This document shows positions 19,868 through 28,992 of a DNA stretch of 64,000 bases, piece by piece. The notes below the pieces were generated by a model that worked only from the letters and a program-made list of their open reading frames with translations, ran no database searches and was not told the origin of the DNA. Origin of the DNA: Ehrlichia muris AS145 (GTDB taxonomy: Bacteria > Pseudomonadota > Alphaproteobacteria > Rickettsiales > Anaplasmataceae); contig NC_023063.1 in the NCBI RefSeq assembly GCF_000508225.1, positions 868,001 through 932,000 on the forward strand, given 5' to 3'. The stretch's first letter is position 1. Every line of letters starts with the position of its first letter. Position numbers and translations under genes: made by a program.

Positions 19868-20644
19868 TTACCTTCTTACCATCATTTGTTTTATATGAGC
19901 AATTGCTTTCGCTGGATTCAAACCTTTAGGACAAGTCTTAGTACAGTTCATAATAGTATGACAACGATATAACTTGAATGTATCATCAAGTAGATCCAAC
20001 CTACTATCTGATGCTTCATCCCTGCTATCAATAAGCCATCTATAAGCTTGCAATAACGCTGCTGGTCCTAAATATTTATCTGAGTTCCACCAATAACTAG
20101 GACAACTAGTACTACAACATGCACATAATATACAATCGTATATTCCATCCAATTTACTTCTATCTTCTATTGTTTGTAACCTTTCTTTGTTATGACTAGG
20201 TTCCTTAGCTTGTATCCATGGAGTAACTGATTCATATTGTTTATAAAAATTACTTAAATCAGGGACTAAATCCTTTATAACATGCATATGTGGTAAAGGA
20301 TAAATATTTACATCTGATTTAATATCTGAAATTGCTTTTGTACAGGCTAAAGTATTAGTCCCATCAATATTCATCGCACATGAACCACATATGCCTTCTC
20401 TACATGATCTCCTAAATGTTAATGTAGCATCAACTTCATTCTTAATCTTTATCAAAGCATCAAGTACCATTTGCCCACATTCATCAAGATCTATAAAGAA
20501 TGTATCAATTCTTGGATTTTCGTCATCATCTGGAGACCATCTATATATTTTAAAACATTTTACATTCTTTGCTCCTTCATGGGCAGAATGGACTTTACCA
20601 TTTTTATTAATTTTAGAATTCCTAGGTAAAAAAAACTGAACCAT
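19868..20644 (-). CDS. sdhB: Succinate dehydrogenase iron-sulfur subunit
   Basis: Complex II electron-transfer subunit of 258 residues at the inner membrane's cytoplasmic face, passing electrons from the SdhA FAD to quinone. The [2Fe-2S] ligands lie in [21 protein letters not shown] (residues about 80-100), and the [4Fe-4S] and [3Fe-4S] ligands in [16 protein letters not shown] and [17 protein letters not shown]. Length fits the alphaproteobacterial/mitochondrial type. It starts 36 nt after the sdhA stop with an AAAGGT ribosome site, so it is cotranscribed with sdhA. The anchor subunits sdhC and sdhD are not in the window. Confidence 0.97.
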   Translation of the reverse strand: MVQFFLPRNSKINKNGKVHSAHEGAKNVKCFKIYRWSPDDDENPRIDTFFIDLDECGQMVLDALIKIKNEVDATLTFRRSCREGICGSCAMNIDGTNTLACTKAISDIKSDVNIYPLPHMHVIKDLVPDLSNFYKQYESVTPWIQAKEPSHNKERLQTIEDRSKLDGIYDCILCACCSTSCPSYWWNSDKYLGPAALLQAYRWLIDSRDEASDSRLDLLDDTFKLYRCHTIMNCTKTCPKGLNPAKAIAHIKQMMVRR

Positions 20645-20680
20645 AGTAAAACCTTTTAAATAACCACCATAGAGATAGTG

Positions 20681-22477
20681 TTAATATACCCTTTTTTGCG
20701 GAGGAAAATACTGAACATCATCTGTTAAAGTTGTCTTAGCAACATCCTTATATTTTATCCTCACAGAACAATTTGTAGAATTATACCACGCCAAGCTATG
20801 CTTCATCCAGTTTTTATCATCACGATCAGGAAAATCTTCACGTGCATGAGCACCTCTACTTTCTTGACGATTCGCAGCACATTCCATTGTTACAACTGCT
20901 TGTGGCATCATATTAGTTAGCTCTAAGGCTTCAACTAAATCACTATTCCATATCATACTCCTATCCTCAACTGCAATTTCAGATAGAGATTCAGCAACAC
21001 TTTTAATCTTCACCTTGCCTTCTTCAAGTACTTCCTCTGTACGGAAAACAGCTGCATGATTTTGCATTACATTTTGCATATTACTACGTATCTCTGATAC
21101 ACGCAAACTTCCTTTTGAAAATCTCAACGCATCAAATCTATCAATTATCCATTCTTCTAATGACTTCTTAACTGGAACATGTAACATACCAGGTTTAATT
21201 AACTCTTTAGCTCTAATTGCTGCTGCTCTTCCAAAAACTACTAAATCAAGCAATGAATTAGATCCTAAACGATTAGCTCCATGTACAGAAACACAAGCTG
21301 CTTCTCCTATGGCAAATAGCCCCGGTACTACTTGTTCCCTACCATCAGTTAAAGTTAAAACTTCACCATGATAATTTGTAGGGATACCTCCCATATTATA
21401 ATGAACAGTTGGCAAAACTGGTATTGGCTCTTTTACAACATCCACTCCAGCAAAAGTACGAGCAGTTTCACTAATACCTGGTAATCTTTCACTAATAACC
21501 TTTTCACCTAAATGAGATATAGATAAATACACATGATCTTTTTTTGGACCAACACCACGACCTTCTCTGATTTCTAAAGTCATCGCTCTACTAACAACAT
21601 CACGAGACGCTAAATCTTTAGCTTTTGGAGCATAACGCTCCATAAATCTTTCCCCCTCAGAATTAAGTAAATATCCACCTTCTCCTCTACAACCTTCCGT
21701 TATCAAACATCCAGCACCATATATTCCAGTTGGGTGAAATTGTACAAATTCCATATCTTCTAATGGTAAATTAATACGGGATACCATACCTCCCCCATCA
21801 CCAGTACAAGTATGTGCGCTAGTAGCAGAAAAATATATCCTACCGTAACCACCTGTAGCAAGAACAACGATGTGAGCACGGAACCGGTGTAATGTACCAT
21901 CACATAAGGACCATGCTAATACACCCTTACACTGACCTTCTTCATCCATTATTAAATCAATAGCAAAATACTCTACAAAAAATTTAGCATTATATTTTAA
22001 AGACTGTTGATACAATGTATGAAGTATTGCATGACCTGTCTTATCAGATGCAGCGCATGTACGCACTGCTGGCTTACCCTTACCAAATTCAGTAGTCATT
22101 CCACCAAAAGGACGTTGATATATTTTACCATCACTAGTACGAGAAAAAGGAACTCCATAACGCTCAAGCTCGATTACAGCTTCTGCTGCATTTTTACACA
22201 TGTATTCAATAGCATCCTGATCACCAAGCCAATCTGAACCTTTGACTGTATCAAACATATGCCATCTCCAGTCATCTTCAGAAACGTTACCTAATGCAGC
22301 ACTGATACCACCTTGAGCTGCTACTGTATGACTTCGTGTAGGAAAGACTTTCGATATACATGCAACTGATAATCCAACATTAGTCATACCAAAAGTTGCT
22401 CTTAATCCTGCTCCTCCAGCCCCTACTATTACAACATCATATTCATGATCTATAATATCATATGCAGAACTAGACAT
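20681..22477 (-). CDS. sdhA: Succinate dehydrogenase flavoprotein subunit
   Basis: Catalytic FAD subunit of complex II, 598 residues, oxidising succinate to fumarate in the TCA cycle. The N-terminal FAD-binding fold has [14 protein letters not shown], with the covalent-FAD His in [16 protein letters not shown]. The active-site region [21 protein letters not shown] includes the conserved His and Arg residues. The [19 protein letters not shown] stretch and the C-terminal [19 protein letters not shown]-type motif (here [19 protein letters not shown]) are intact. It is the first gene of the sdhAB pair; an 890-bp non-coding gap lies upstream. Confidence 0.98.
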   Translation of the reverse strand: MSSSAYDIIDHEYDVVIVGAGGAGLRATFGMTNVGLSVACISKVFPTRSHTVAAQGGISAALGNVSEDDWRWHMFDTVKGSDWLGDQDAIEYMCKNAAEAVIELERYGVPFSRTSDGKIYQRPFGGMTTEFGKGKPAVRTCAASDKTGHAILHTLYQQSLKYNAKFFVEYFAIDLIMDEEGQCKGVLAWSLCDGTLHRFRAHIVVLATGGYGRIYFSATSAHTCTGDGGGMVSRINLPLEDMEFVQFHPTGIYGAGCLITEGCRGEGGYLLNSEGERFMERYAPKAKDLASRDVVSRAMTLEIREGRGVGPKKDHVYLSISHLGEKVISERLPGISETARTFAGVDVVKEPIPVLPTVHYNMGGIPTNYHGEVLTLTDGREQVVPGLFAIGEAACVSVHGANRLGSNSLLDLVVFGRAAAIRAKELIKPGMLHVPVKKSLEEWIIDRFDALRFSKGSLRVSEIRSNMQNVMQNHAAVFRTEEVLEEGKVKIKSVAESLSEIAVEDRSMIWNSDLVEALELTNMMPQAVVTMECAANRQESRGAHAREDFPDRDDKNWMKHSLAWYNSTNCSVRIKYKDVAKTTLTDDVQYFPPQKRVY

Positions 22478-23367
22478 TACAAAAAATAATATTTAAATAA
22501 TAAACATAATTAGGCTATCACAATAACACAGCGAGTCAATATAATTCCTATGTTAAACAAGTTCATAATATAGCTTACAATTTTTCAAAAAACTAATAAT
22601 AAATAGCACTAATACTTATTAACAAAAAACAAGTAAAATCTTTAAAAAAATCTAGAAATTAATCCTAAATTGTTAGCAATTCAACTACTGTTACTAATAT
22701 GTCATGATCACTGAACAGCACAACTAAGATTTTTAAATCACTTCATTTATTAAGACACATAAAACCCTTAATAAGTATATTCTCATTTTTATAAACAAAC
22801 TCACGTATATTAATCACGCAAAACCTATTTGATAAATATACACCTAACTTACCATACTTATTCTATATGCTCACAATACTATTTTTCTTTCAGAGCTGAT
22901 AACGAAATAAAGTTGACACCATCATTGTAATACATGTTACTAAATACTATCTATTTTATCACTATAATACATTGATTCTAAAATAGATTTGTTAGACTTA
23001 TCAATGAATTCCTGTATACAATCTGAAACGATAAACTCATTCCTATCAGTAGTTTTTTATCAATAGCAAAAACCATAACTGGTTTGACATATCATTTGAT
23101 ATACCTAGAGCACACAATGATAGTAGTTAACAACTTTTTTCTATATTTTCATATAACACTTTAAAAATACACTATATCAACTAACTACATTGTACATGCC
23201 ACAAAGAACAAAAAACTCTAGTTAATTCAATGCAAATCTATAACATAGAGAATTAAGGAGTAAAACATATCTTATTTTTATATATTTTTCTGACTACACA
23301 AATTGCAACAATTTCTCTACTAAAAATTTAACAATATTACTTACACAATAGGAATCATTTTACTAGA
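22478..23367. other. Long non-coding gap upstream of sdhA
   Basis: About 890 bp with no supported gene, tRNA or tandem repeat on either strand; stops are dense in all frames. It should contain the sdhA promoter and the 3' untranslated region of the ABC transporter gene. If a gene once stood here, it has decayed past recognition. Confidence 0.5.
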
Positions 23368-25110
23368 TCAACTACTTTCTGAAAAATGATCACTTGATAA
23401 TTGCAACTTTGCTAACTTTGTATACAAACCATTTTGCTTACACATCAATGACTTGTGAGTACCTATATCATCAATGCATCCATTATTAAAAACAATTATC
23501 TTATCTGCCTTAACAATAGTTGATAACCGATGAGCTATCACAAGCATTGTTTTATTACTTTTTAAACTATCTAAGGCATCATGTATTAGTTGTTCGTTTT
23601 TTGAATCTAAAGATGATGTTGCCTCATCTAATATCAGCATACCTGAACCCTTCAAAACAGCTCTCGCTATCGCAATCCTTTGTTTTTGTCCTTCAGATAA
23701 ACATAATCCTCTTTCTCCAACTAAAGAATCAAATTTATCTGGTAAACTTTCTATAAAGTCAAGAATACAAGCTATTTTTGCTGCATTTCTTACATCTTCA
23801 TACACAGCATTAGTTACCCCATAAGTTATATTATCCCATATTGTTCCAGAAAACATTATAGGGCTTTGAGGAATAATACTAAAAAGAGAACGGAGATCTT
23901 TTAAAGATAGTTCTCTTATATCAATACCATCAATAGTTACATTTCCTGTATTTACATCATAGAAACGCAATAGTATATTTATTATTGTACTTTTACCACT
24001 ACCAGAAGGTCCAACCAAAGCAACTACTTGGCCTTTATCAATAGTAAATGATACATTCTTTAATGCAGGATTGTCTAGCTTACTAGGATAACAAAAAGTG
24101 ACATCGTTGATTGAAATTTTATCTTTTATTTCCTGAATTTCATACGGATCTTTTACTTCAGTGATATCTTCTGGCATTAACAATATTTTAGAAATATCTT
24201 CCGCAATTCTTATAGCTCTCTGTATATCATTCAAATTATCCCCCATATTATTCACTGAACCAGCAGCTATTGCTGCATAAAATATAAAAGAAAACAGAGA
24301 ACCAACAGTTATATTGTTACTTAATACTTCCTTGATCCCAAGTGATAAAACAAATCCTATAGATAGCATTACAGAAGTTATGATTAATGTAACCAATAAT
24401 GCACGTAAAACAATATACTTACTTGTCACATTCAGTGTACTAGCAAGTAAATTTGAAAACTTTTGTTTTGTTATCTCTTCTTTTGAAAAAGATTGGATAA
24501 CATATATGCCACGATATGTCTCCTCAACAAAAGAAGTTACATTATCTAGATTTACACGTACTTTACGCAATAACAATTTTACTTTTTTACCAAGAACAGT
24601 TAAGATTATTAGAATAATAGGAATCACTACTACAGTATACATAGTCAACTTAAAATTAGTATGCACTAACATTACAATACTACCAAGCAAAGTAGTTGCA
24701 TTTCTAAGTACTGTCGACATACCAGCACTTAAGATTACTTGAAGCGTTGACGTATCTGCCATTAATCGTGTAATCAAGCTTGATATACTATTATTCTCAA
24801 AAAATCTTGGAGAAAAATGTATGATTTTACTATACAACTTCAATCTAATATCAAGAACAACTTTTTCGCTCCCATAGCCAGTAAGCCATAACCGCAAAAA
24901 AGCTGTCAATGCTACTATTAAAACAACAACAAATAAAAATAATAAGGAGTTATTTATAGACACAACATCAGAAGTTGCAACCCATAAATCTACTAAATTA
25001 TGCAATCCATAACCAAATGCTAAAATTGTTACAGAAGAAATAGCTACAACTAAATATGCAAATATGAAATACAATAAATGAGGTTTTACAAATTGAAATA
25101 ATACTTTCAT
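23368..25110 (-). CDS. ABC exporter (fused TM and ATPase half-transporter)
   Basis: Half-transporter of 580 residues in the MsbA/Atm1-like exporter class, acting as a homodimer in the inner membrane. The six-helix membrane domain covers residues about 1-300, including the coupling segment DTSTLQVILSAGMSTVLRN. The ATPase domain follows with Walker A GPSGSGKST, the Q-loop in FSIIPQSPIMFSGTIWDNI, signature LSEGQKQRIAIARAV, Walker B MLILDEATSSLDS and the switch His in VIAHRLST. It begins 2 nt after the frataxin gene, so the two are cotranscribed. This pairing suggests but does not prove an Fe-S or redox-linked cargo; MsbA-type lipid export is the alternative. Confidence 0.88.
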   Translation of the reverse strand: MKVLFQFVKPHLLYFIFAYLVVAISSVTILAFGYGLHNLVDLWVATSDVVSINNSLLFLFVVVLIVALTAFLRLWLTGYGSEKVVLDIRLKLYSKIIHFSPRFFENNSISSLITRLMADTSTLQVILSAGMSTVLRNATTLLGSIVMLVHTNFKLTMYTVVVIPIILIILTVLGKKVKLLLRKVRVNLDNVTSFVEETYRGIYVIQSFSKEEITKQKFSNLLASTLNVTSKYIVLRALLVTLIITSVMLSIGFVLSLGIKEVLSNNITVGSLFSFIFYAAIAAGSVNNMGDNLNDIQRAIRIAEDISKILLMPEDITEVKDPYEIQEIKDKISINDVTFCYPSKLDNPALKNVSFTIDKGQVVALVGPSGSGKSTIINILLRFYDVNTGNVTIDGIDIRELSLKDLRSLFSIIPQSPIMFSGTIWDNITYGVTNAVYEDVRNAAKIACILDFIESLPDKFDSLVGERGLCLSEGQKQRIAIARAVLKGSGMLILDEATSSLDSKNEQLIHDALDSLKSNKTMLVIAHRLSTIVKADKIIVFNNGCIDDIGTHKSLMCKQNGLYTKLAKLQLSSDHFSESS

Positions 25111-25112
25111 TT

Positions 25113-25442
25113 TTATATCATAATATCAAATAATATCCTTATTTCAGATCTTAAAAAATCAAATAATTCATCATTTTTATCACTTATCCATGTACTTGAG
25201 GATTTATCGTAACTAAAACGCACTGACCCACTAATAGGTGAAGCAACCCAAATTTGCATAGAAGGTTCATGTTTGTTAATAATATATACATTACCTTGAC
25301 TATCTGATATCTTAACCACCCCATCGTAATTTTCACACTCCAATGCTCCATCAATGTCCACTTTATCTATCATTTTAGTTAAAGTATTTAGGAGATTATA
25401 AGATAAATTTTGAAAATCAGACATACATAAAGAGTGTGACAT
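25113..25442 (-). CDS. cyaY: Frataxin-like protein CyaY
   Basis: Small acidic protein of 109 residues in the frataxin family, an iron-binding modulator of Fe-S cluster assembly at the IscS-IscU complex. It shows the N-terminal acidic helix (residues about 7-32, NLLNTLTKMIDKVDIDGALECEN region), the beta sheet with GVVKISDSQGNVYIINKHEP, QIWVASPISG (the conserved QIW motif) and the C-terminal helix DELFDFLRSEI. The start has an excellent AAAGGAG ribosome site. It is the first gene of a pair with the ABC exporter 2 nt downstream. Confidence 0.9.
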   Translation of the reverse strand: MSHSLCMSDFQNLSYNLLNTLTKMIDKVDIDGALECENYDGVVKISDSQGNVYIINKHEPSMQIWVASPISGSVRFSYDKSSSTWISDKNDELFDFLRSEIRILFDIMI

Positions 25443-25616
25443 TTCTTTCTCCTTTAGTTTATAGTGACGTATATTTATATAACATGAACCTCCATTAGCA
25501 AATGTAAAATAAGATCAATTATAAGTTTATCACACTTAAGAAAGATGTAATATTAATTAATAAGAACTAAATTCTTCACATTTTTAAGATCTTATATGAT
25601 ATTACTTTATATTTAC

Positions 25617-26882
25617 TTAAGAAGTGAAAGCAGAAGTTAATTCCTTAACTTTCTTTATTACATCTTGTTCAATAGATAACCTAATAGTATCACTAGCTTT
25701 TAAATTATCAATAACATCACAAACTATATTACCAATCTCTTTAAATTCTGATTCTTGTAATCCTCTAGACGTCTCAGCAGCACTACCAAACCGTAAGCCA
25801 GAAGTTATAAAAGGTTTTTCTGGATCAAAAGGAATAGCATTTTTATTACAAATAACTCCTAATCTCTCTAAGGCAAGAACTGCATCTTTACCTGTAACAC
25901 CCTTAGAACGTAAATCAAGAACAACCATATGAGAATCTGTACCACCTGTAACAACATCAAATCCTCTTTCTTTAAAAACTTCAACTAAAGTTCTAGAATT
26001 TTTTATTATTTGTTGTGCATAATCTTTAAAATTAGGTTTCAATGCTTCTCCAAATGCTACAGCTTTAGCAGCAATAACATGCATTAATGGACCTCCTTGC
26101 ATACCGGGAAAAATAGAAGACTGAATCTTCTTATAAATATCTTCATGATTAGTCATTATCACTGCCCCCCTAGGACCACGCAATGTCTTATGAGTAGTAG
26201 AGGTGATAACATGTGCATATTCAACAGGTGAAGGGAATTCTCCAGCAGCAATCAATCCAGCATAATGTGCTACATCAGCTAAAAGATATGCTCCAACTTT
26301 GTCAGCTATTTCTCTAAATCTTTTAAAATTTATCACACGAGGATAAGAAGATGAACCAGCAATAATTAACGATGGATTATGTTCAATAGCCAATTTTTCT
26401 ATCTCATCCATATCTATTAAACCAGTGTCACGATTAACTTGATATTGAACAGCATTAAACCACTTTCCAGAAATACTAGGAGCAGAACCATGAGTCAAAT
26501 GACCACCACAATCAAGTGACATACCAATTACAGTATCACCTGGTTTTAATAATGCAGCAAATACTCCCTGATTAGCTTGTGAACCAGAATGTGGTTGAAC
26601 ATTTGCAAACCTACATCCAAATAATCTACACAAACGTTCGATTGCTAAATTTTCGACAATATCTGCAAAATGACACCCACAATAATACCTTTTACCTGGA
26701 TAACCTTCAGCATACTTATTTGTAAATATAGAACCTTGGGCTTGTAATACCGCCTTACTAACAAAATTTTCTGACGCTATTAATTGTAATTGAGAATTTT
26801 GTCGATTTAACTCCCCAGAAATACAACCGAAAACCTCAGCATCAACTTCTTGTAAATCGTTATCTAAGATATACCTAACCAT
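25617..26882 (-). CDS. glyA: Serine hydroxymethyltransferase
   Basis: PLP enzyme of 421 residues converting serine + THF to glycine + methylene-THF, the main one-carbon entry. It shows the N-terminal [28 protein letters not shown], the PLP region [27 protein letters not shown], and the Schiff-base Lys in [13 protein letters not shown]. The C-terminal domain includes [14 protein letters not shown]. Length is normal. It supplies folD and thyX. It lies downstream of rplI on the same strand with a gap of about 100 bp and could be transcribed with it or separately. Confidence 0.98.
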   Translation of the reverse strand: MVRYILDNDLQEVDAEVFGCISGELNRQNSQLQLIASENFVSKAVLQAQGSIFTNKYAEGYPGKRYYCGCHFADIVENLAIERLCRLFGCRFANVQPHSGSQANQGVFAALLKPGDTVIGMSLDCGGHLTHGSAPSISGKWFNAVQYQVNRDTGLIDMDEIEKLAIEHNPSLIIAGSSSYPRVINFKRFREIADKVGAYLLADVAHYAGLIAAGEFPSPVEYAHVITSTTHKTLRGPRGAVIMTNHEDIYKKIQSSIFPGMQGGPLMHVIAAKAVAFGEALKPNFKDYAQQIIKNSRTLVEVFKERGFDVVTGGTDSHMVVLDLRSKGVTGKDAVLALERLGVICNKNAIPFDPEKPFITSGLRFGSAAETSRGLQESEFKEIGNIVCDVIDNLKASDTIRLSIEQDVIKKVKELTSAFTS

Positions 26883-26987
26883 AGAAAGAACCCCGTAATA
26901 AATTATAAAAAAACCTTAACAGCGTTACTACAATATTAGATATAACTCTCTTACCTACTATCACTATCTTAGTAATGTCATCTCTTC

Positions 26988-27596
26988 TTAATTTGAATTA
27001 GCATCTACATTACCACTATCTACACCATCATCAACGCTATCAAGCTTTAAATTCTCATTTCCCACACCACTTCCTTCTTCAGTTTCAGCTTTTTCTTTTT
27101 CTAACTTTTTCTTCTTTTCTGTATGCAGCTTTTGCGCTTGTACAGCACCTAAACCATTCTTCACTACATAAAGCGTGATAGGAAGCACCAAATCAGGATG
27201 TAATTCCAAATTAACTACATATTCCCCAATATACTTAATTACAGAATGAAAAAATATATTACGGTAATGTATATTGTATCCCTTATCAGACAATAACTTA
27301 GAGATGCACTTTGGTGTCACAGACCCAAATAGCTTTCCATCGTCAGCTGCCTGTTTAGTTATAATTAGCAGCTCGCTTTCTAAAGACGACTTTAAAACCT
27401 TAGCTGCCTCCAATTTTTCTAAGTTCTCTCTCTCGATAAGTGAATATTGCTCTTCTAAGCTCTTTAAATTCTCCTTAGTTGCTCTAACTGCTTTTTTTTG
27501 TGTCAACAAATACCTAGCATACCCTGGCTTTACTTGAACAACCAACCCTGCTCTACCAAGATTTCTAACACCTTCTTTTAGAATAATTGATAACAT
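26988..27596 (-). CDS. rplI: 50S ribosomal protein L9, with a C-terminal extension
   Basis: Large-subunit protein of 202 residues. The N-terminal 23S-binding domain is typical (ILKEGVRNLGRAGLVVQVKPGYARYLL), then the connecting helix (residues about 45-75), then the C-terminal domain with GKLFGSVTPKCISKLL. The family is normally about 150 residues; this one has about 50 extra residues, first Lys/Glu-rich (EKKKKLEKEKAETEEG) and then acidic, Asn/Asp/Gly-rich and likely disordered. It is the third gene of rpsF-rpsR-rplI, 19 nt after rpsR. The tail has no recognised domain. Confidence 0.96.
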   Translation of the reverse strand: MLSIILKEGVRNLGRAGLVVQVKPGYARYLLTQKKAVRATKENLKSLEEQYSLIERENLEKLEAAKVLKSSLESELLIITKQAADDGKLFGSVTPKCISKLLSDKGYNIHYRNIFFHSVIKYIGEYVVNLELHPDLVLPITLYVVKNGLGAVQAQKLHTEKKKKLEKEKAETEEGSGVGNENLKLDSVDDGVDSGNVDANSN

Positions 27597-27615
27597 ATTA
27601 ACCTACAAATAAATA

Positions 27616-27903
27616 TCAACAATAAGGCAACAAGGCTAAATAACGAGCTCTTTTCACGGCAGTAGACAATAACCTCTGCTTCCTAGAAGAAACAGAAGTA
27701 ATCCGACTAGGTAATATACGCCCATACTCTGAGGTAAATTTAGATAACAGAGCTTTGTTCTTATAATCTATATCGTCATTTGGACATTGTTCTAATGGAC
27801 AAGCTTTAGACCTCTTAAAATATGGCCTTTTGAGGTAAGCCAATGGAGAATAAGCAGCCGCACCCGAATTATTAGAACTTGCTTTTTTATTTTTTTTTAA
27901 CAT
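27616..27903 (-). CDS. rpsR: 30S ribosomal protein S18
   Basis: Small-subunit protein of 95 residues that binds S6 on the 30S platform. The conserved core is [50 protein letters not shown]. The N-terminus is Lys/Asn-rich and encoded by an A9 run followed by a T interruption and an A6 run; the reading frame is intact through it, a useful control against the idea that all long runs in this sequence are miscounted. It is the middle gene of the S6-S18-L9 operon. Confidence 0.97.
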   Translation of the reverse strand: MLKKNKKASSNNSGAAAYSPLAYLKRPYFKRSKACPLEQCPNDDIDYKNKALLSKFTSEYGRILPSRITSVSSRKQRLLSTAVKRARYLALLPYC

Positions 27904-27916
27904 AATAAATATCCAA

Positions 27917-28246
27917 CTATACTTGACTTGCTTGTATCATCAGAGAATCACCTTTCGGCAACTTATCTTTCTTAAGGCACAGAAACCGTAAGATGTCTTC
28001 GTTTAATCTCACCTTACGTTTAAATTCATCCATGCTGCTAGGAGTTGCTTTTATATATATCATGCAATAATGCCCTTTATTCATCTTATCTATGGTATAA
28101 GCAAAATCTAAAAGCCCCCAATATTCATACTTAAGAAGCTCAGCACCATTTTTTGTTAACAAGGATGATAACCCCTTAACCAAACCTTCTAACTCATACT
28201 GAGTTAAACCTTGCTGTGCTATAAAAGTAAACTCATATAAAGGCAC
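27917..28246 (-). CDS. rpsF: 30S ribosomal protein S6
   Basis: Small-subunit protein of 109 residues, partner of S18. It has the ferredoxin-like fold pattern: [15 protein letters not shown], then the helix, the [28 protein letters not shown] core, and the [14 protein letters not shown] end. The start is GTG, decided by a strong AAGGAG ribosome site 5 nt upstream. It is the first gene of the rpsF-rpsR-rplI operon; rpsR begins 13 nt after the stop. In enterobacteria this operon is autoregulated by S6-S18 binding the leader; no leader structure was identified here. Confidence 0.96.
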   Translation of the reverse strand: MPLYEFTFIAQQGLTQYELEGLVKGLSSLLTKNGAELLKYEYWGLLDFAYTIDKMNKGHYCMIYIKATPSSMDEFKRKVRLNEDILRFLCLKKDKLPKGDSLMIQASQV

Positions 28247-28383
28247 ATCTTCTCCTTAACAAAAACTAACTACGCCATTATATAAAATATTACACTATAA
28301 TCAAGTTAATTATTTTTCTAATGAAATGTTTTTATCATTTGACATACACTAGATAATATACATCAGTCAATAATCTTAAATTT

Positions 28384-28992
28384 TTAAGCTCTGACTCCCT
28401 CTTTATCCTTGGATTTTTTCTTTTTAAAATTATTAGGAGTATATTTTTTTTCAAGAATATCCTGTACCGCAGATTCCACCTCTTGAATCTTGTCATGAGT
28501 AGATTCTGGTACTACTCCATCTATGTAAGTATTAAAGAGATAAAATATATTATAATAATATGAATTTACAAACCAAGCAGGTAATACATCTTCACCTTCT
28601 TTCTCTGTAGACAATAAAGCATAACAAGAGGTTTCTATAACAAAAAACAGAAAATAAGAAAAAACTATCCCTTTCATAAATCCTATCAACAATCCACCAA
28701 ATCTATCAATTACACTACACCTCGCTGAGGATAAAAGATTCATAATCCATCCATTAACAACAATAATAGCAATAGTGATCAAGATAAAAACAGTAATCGC
28801 AGATAAAACCTCCGATATAATCTCAGATGCAACATATTGATTATATAAATTAGAAAAATAATCCCGATATCGCATAGTTAATAATATTGATACACAGACA
28901 CCAAATAATCCAAATATTTCTTTAATGAACCCCCTAAAAAGGCCAATTATAACTGATAGTAATATAATCCCAATTGCTGCTACATCTAACAT
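28384..28992 (-). CDS. CvpA family membrane protein
   Basis: Inner-membrane protein of 202 residues with four hydrophobic helices in the N-terminal 130 residues and a charged, Lys-rich cytoplasmic tail. The start, MLDVAAIGIILLSVIIGLFRGFIKEIFGL, is strongly CvpA-like, and the helix 4 region has RFGGLLIGFMKGIVFSYFLF. CvpA proteins are linked to colicin V production, purine-gene regulation and cell-envelope stress in other bacteria; the actual role here is unknown. Its start overlaps the TRAP permease stop by 7 bp, indicating translational coupling. Confidence 0.83.
   Translation of the reverse strand: MLDVAAIGIILLSVIIGLFRGFIKEIFGLFGVCVSILLTMRYRDYFSNLYNQYVASEIISEVLSAITVFILITIAIIVVNGWIMNLLSSARCSVIDRFGGLLIGFMKGIVFSYFLFFVIETSCYALLSTEKEGEDVLPAWFVNSYYYNIFYLFNTYIDGVVPESTHDKIQEVESAVQDILEKKYTPNNFKKKKSKDKEGVRA

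Noticed and set aside
22478-23367. Possible hidden structural RNA in the long gap upstream of sdhA
   Set aside because: No GC-rich helices or conserved RNA motifs (such as RNase P, tmRNA or SRP) could be recognised.
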